Below are positions 62,013 through 64,000 of a DNA stretch of 64,000 bases, in pieces. Every line of letters starts with the position of its first letter. Position 1 is the first letter of the stretch. The notes beneath the pieces were generated by a model. It searched no databases, was not told the origin of the DNA, and was given only the letters and a program-made list of their open reading frames with translations. The DNA comes from Sphingomonas sp. S2M10. GTDB taxonomy: Bacteria; Pseudomonadota; Alphaproteobacteria; Sphingomonadales; Sphingomonadaceae. A program made the translations under genes and the position numbers. The stretch spans positions 46,874 through 110,873 of the forward strand of contig NZ_JAAILI010000040.1 of assembly GCF_012650175.1 (NCBI RefSeq). Direction: 5' to 3'.

Positions 62013-62954
62013 TCACTCAGCAACGTTGTCCGCCACCCAGGCGCGGCGCTGGCCGAGCGGCTGGGGCGCGCCGGTGGTGGTGTCGTGCTCGGTCTGGTGT
62101 TCCAGTTCCGAGTTGAGCTCGGCACCGAACAGCAGCACATATGCGGAAAGATACAGCCAGGTGAGCAGCGCGACGATCGCGCCGAGCGACCCATAGGTCG
62201 CATCGAAGCGTCCGACATAACGAACATAGGCGCCGAAACCGAGCGTCAGCGCCAGCCACAGCAAGGCCGCGAGCAGCGATCCCGGCGTGATCCAGGTCCA
62301 GCGCGGCTTCGCGCGAGATGGTCCGAAACGATACAGCGCCGCTGCGCCCGCCGCTCCCGCCAGCGTCAACAGCACGTGGCTCGCGACCTTGCCGACCAGG
62401 AGCAGCGCCTCGGGCGCGAAGGGCAGCAGACGATCCAGCGCGCCCAGCGCCGTCATCGCGATGGCCGCCAGCACCGCCGCCAGCACGGCGCCCAGGGTGA
62501 TCGCAATGGCGGTGAGGTTCACCCAGACGAAGTTGCGCTTTTCCTTCTCCTCATAGGCGATGTTGAGCGCGGCGATGATCGCGCCCGCCCCGTTGCGCGC
62601 GCCGAACAGCGCGATGCCTAGCGCGAACAGGATGCCGAACCCCTTCCGCTCGTCGGGGCTGCGGACGAGGCCAAGCAGCTGGTCACCGATGACGGCGGCG
62701 ATTTCGCGGGGCAGGATGGTGGAAAGCCCCCGTACGTCGTGCAGGACCGTCACCGGATCGGCGACAAGCCCGTAGCTCAGCACCACTGCGCCGAGCAGCG
62801 GCACCAGCGCGAGGAAGCCGTAGAACGCCACGCCAGCGGCGATCAGCCCGATATTGTCGTCGCTCGCCTCGTTCCAGCTGCGCCACAGCACCGCCTTCCA
62901 GCCGCCCCATGGCATCGCCCATGGGCTGTGCGCGTCGCGCCCCTTTCGATCCAT
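62013..62954 (-). CDS. YihY/UPF0761 membrane protein
   Basis: The 313 residues have six membrane helices and the YihY (once called RNase BN) signature. The N terminus includes SDDNIGLIAAGVAFYGFLALVPLLGA, then ALFGARNGAGAIIAALNIAYEE, FRFGP-like RFGPSRAKPRWTWITPGSLLA and TYGSLGAIVALLTWLYLSAYVLLFGAE near the C terminus. It is not a nuclease; its transport or membrane role is unknown. Confidence 0.9.
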   Translation of the reverse strand: MDRKGRDAHSPWAMPWGGWKAVLWRSWNEASDDNIGLIAAGVAFYGFLALVPLLGAVVLSYGLVADPVTVLHDVRGLSTILPREIAAVIGDQLLGLVRSPDERKGFGILFALGIALFGARNGAGAIIAALNIAYEEKEKRNFVWVNLTAIAITLGAVLAAVLAAIAMTALGALDRLLPFAPEALLLVGKVASHVLLTLAGAAGAAALYRFGPSRAKPRWTWITPGSLLAALLWLALTLGFGAYVRYVGRFDATYGSLGAIVALLTWLYLSAYVLLFGAELNSELEHQTEHDTTTGAPQPLGQRRAWVADNVAE

Positions 62955-63038
62955 CCTGCTTCCCCTGTTCCTGTCGGCAAGAAAGCGCGCGACGCGCGAA
63001 CCCGGTTCCCGGATCGCAGGGCATTGAAATCGCGCCGC

Positions 63039-63875
63039 TTACGGTGCGTCGGCGTGGCCGAACAGCGGCAACGGCTCGGCCAGCCCGCGCTCGAAGTTGG
63101 AGACGGTTACCCCGACCAGCCGGATGCCCTTGGGCGTCGGCAGTACCGATCGGAGCAGGGCGATACTCGCCGCGTGGAGCTGTTCGCGGCTGGTGATCGG
63201 CGCGGTGTGGCTGCGGCTGCGGGTGATGATCTGAAAATCGGCATATTTGATTTTGACGGTCGCCGTCCGACCGAATCCCTGGGTGCGTTCGCACCATTCC
63301 CATACGTCGTCGGCCTGGCCCAGCACCGCCGCCTCGATCTCCGCATCCTCGGTCAGGTCGCGACTGAAGGTGGTTTCGGAGCCAGAGGATTTCCGCTCCC
63401 GATTGGGGTTCACCGGCCGTTCGTCTACGCCGCGGACGATCTGGTGGTACCATTCGGCGCTGCTGCCGAAATGCCGCTGTAGAAAGTCGAGCGACTTGGC
63501 GCGCAGGTCGGCGCCAGTCTCGATCCCCAGCCGCTGCATCTTGGCGGCGGTCACCGGCCCGACACCATGGAAGCGCGACACCGGTAGCGTCTCCACCCAC
63601 GCCGCGCCCATCTCCGGCGTCACCGCGAACTGGCCGTTGGGCTTTCGATGGTCCGAAGCGAGCTTGGCGAGGAACTTGTTGTACGAGACGCCCGCCGAGG
63701 CGGTGAGCCCGGTCTGGGCCAGGATGCGCGCGCGGATCTCCTTGGCGGTTGCCCAGGCGGTGCCAAGCCCGCGGCGGTCTTCCGTCACGTCGAGATAGGC
63801 TTCGTCAAGCGACAGCGGCTGGATCAGATCGGTATAGTCGGCGAAGATCGCATGGATCTGCTGCGAGACGGCCTG
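63039..63875 (-). pseudogene. dinB: DNA polymerase IV (DinB), N-terminally truncated
   Basis: From QAVSQQIHAIFADYTDLIQP to the C terminus this is DinB: the catalytic PLSLDEAYLDVTEDR, TASAGVSYNKFLAKLASDHR, VSRFHGVGPVTAAKMQRLG, KPNGQF and a little-finger domain. About the first 75-80 residues of a normal DinB are missing, including the first metal ligand. A TAG stop occurs in frame at 63888-63890. The break is near 63875, beyond which the sequence no longer fits DinB. The downstream ATG or GTG codons cannot restore activity, so I call it a remnant. Confidence 0.75.
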
Positions 63876-64000
63876 TAAACGCTCGCGCTAAATGGCGGCG
63901 TTCTGATCGCGCTATTTGTCAGTTGCCGGGTCCGATGACGAGGCAATCGCGCGCGGCCTGAACGATGTCAGCGGTGACCTCCTCGACGCGGTTGAGGGTC
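63876..64000 (-). mobile_element. Putative insertion-sequence end next to dinB
   Basis: Beyond the dinB break the sequence is non-homologous to DinB. It carries the 3' end of a minus-strand frame, 63919-63999, of 26 residues (TLNRVEEVTADIVQAARDCL, then VIGPGN) before a TGA. A 43-bp non-coding border follows before the break, as expected for a transposase end plus terminal sequence. I cannot name the IS family from this fragment. Confidence 0.4.

Noticed and set aside
1..64000. CRISPR arrays, rRNA operons, prophage or restriction systems
   Set aside because: Looked for regularly spaced direct repeats, rRNA-like sequence, integrases and known defence genes; none seen apart from the possible IS end at the right edge.

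Overview
The window reads as chromosome of a high-GC alphaproteobacterium of the sphingomonad type. The grounds are a CrtZ-type carotenoid hydroxylase, a membrane PQQ glucose dehydrogenase, alphaproteobacterial families (MmcB, DUF1491, DUF6489, DUF808), GC-rich intergenic repeats, and the gene order ppsR-maf-aroE-coaE-dnaQ opposite hemE. I assign no species.

The centre (about 24.9-44.2 kb) looks like the chromosome origin region. Genes from mmcB to ppsR run leftward (24.9-31.8 kb). Most genes from hemE onward run rightward (32-50 kb). The ppsR-hemE gap holds an exact DnaA box and corresponds to the place where Caulobacter has its origin. Between 38.7 and 43.7 kb lie four parS-like palindromes, spread over mnmG, rsmG, parA, parB and a photolyase-related gene. 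Origin and centromere are therefore both in the window. dnaA itself is not.

Left arm (0-24.9 kb): the 3' end of a beta-propeller gene; feoAB; a DUF72 gene divergent from a GntR/FCD regulator; a methyltransferase; tRNA-Gly(GCC); a thioredoxin-TPR/LON-domain pair; glnK-amtB behind a textbook sigma-54 promoter; recQ; a GAF protein; a HerA-like ATPase; a PAP2 phosphatase; a two-ring CDC48/VCP ATPase with a possible small RNA just upstream; LysR-crtZ-msrB; a PBP1A-type synthase; and a tightly overlapping SCO1-ycgN-ygjP set.

Right arm (44-64 kb): upp; a DUF808 membrane protein; a three-subunit molybdenum aldehyde oxidoreductase (paoABC type); a Crp/Fnr regulator; a hybrid histidine kinase; and gcd. 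After these comes a compact sugar cassette: a KpsC/S-like protein, a KdsD/KpsF-type isomerase, and a cytidylyltransferase fused to an RraA-type aldolase domain. Then follow DUF3072, a large unrecognised secreted protein and a YihY membrane protein. Last is dinB without its N-terminal third, cut at an apparent insertion boundary near the window end.

The points most worth following are the origin/parS region, the cytidylyltransferase-RraA cassette, the photolyase-like protein with its domains in reversed order, and the possible small RNA upstream of cdc48.
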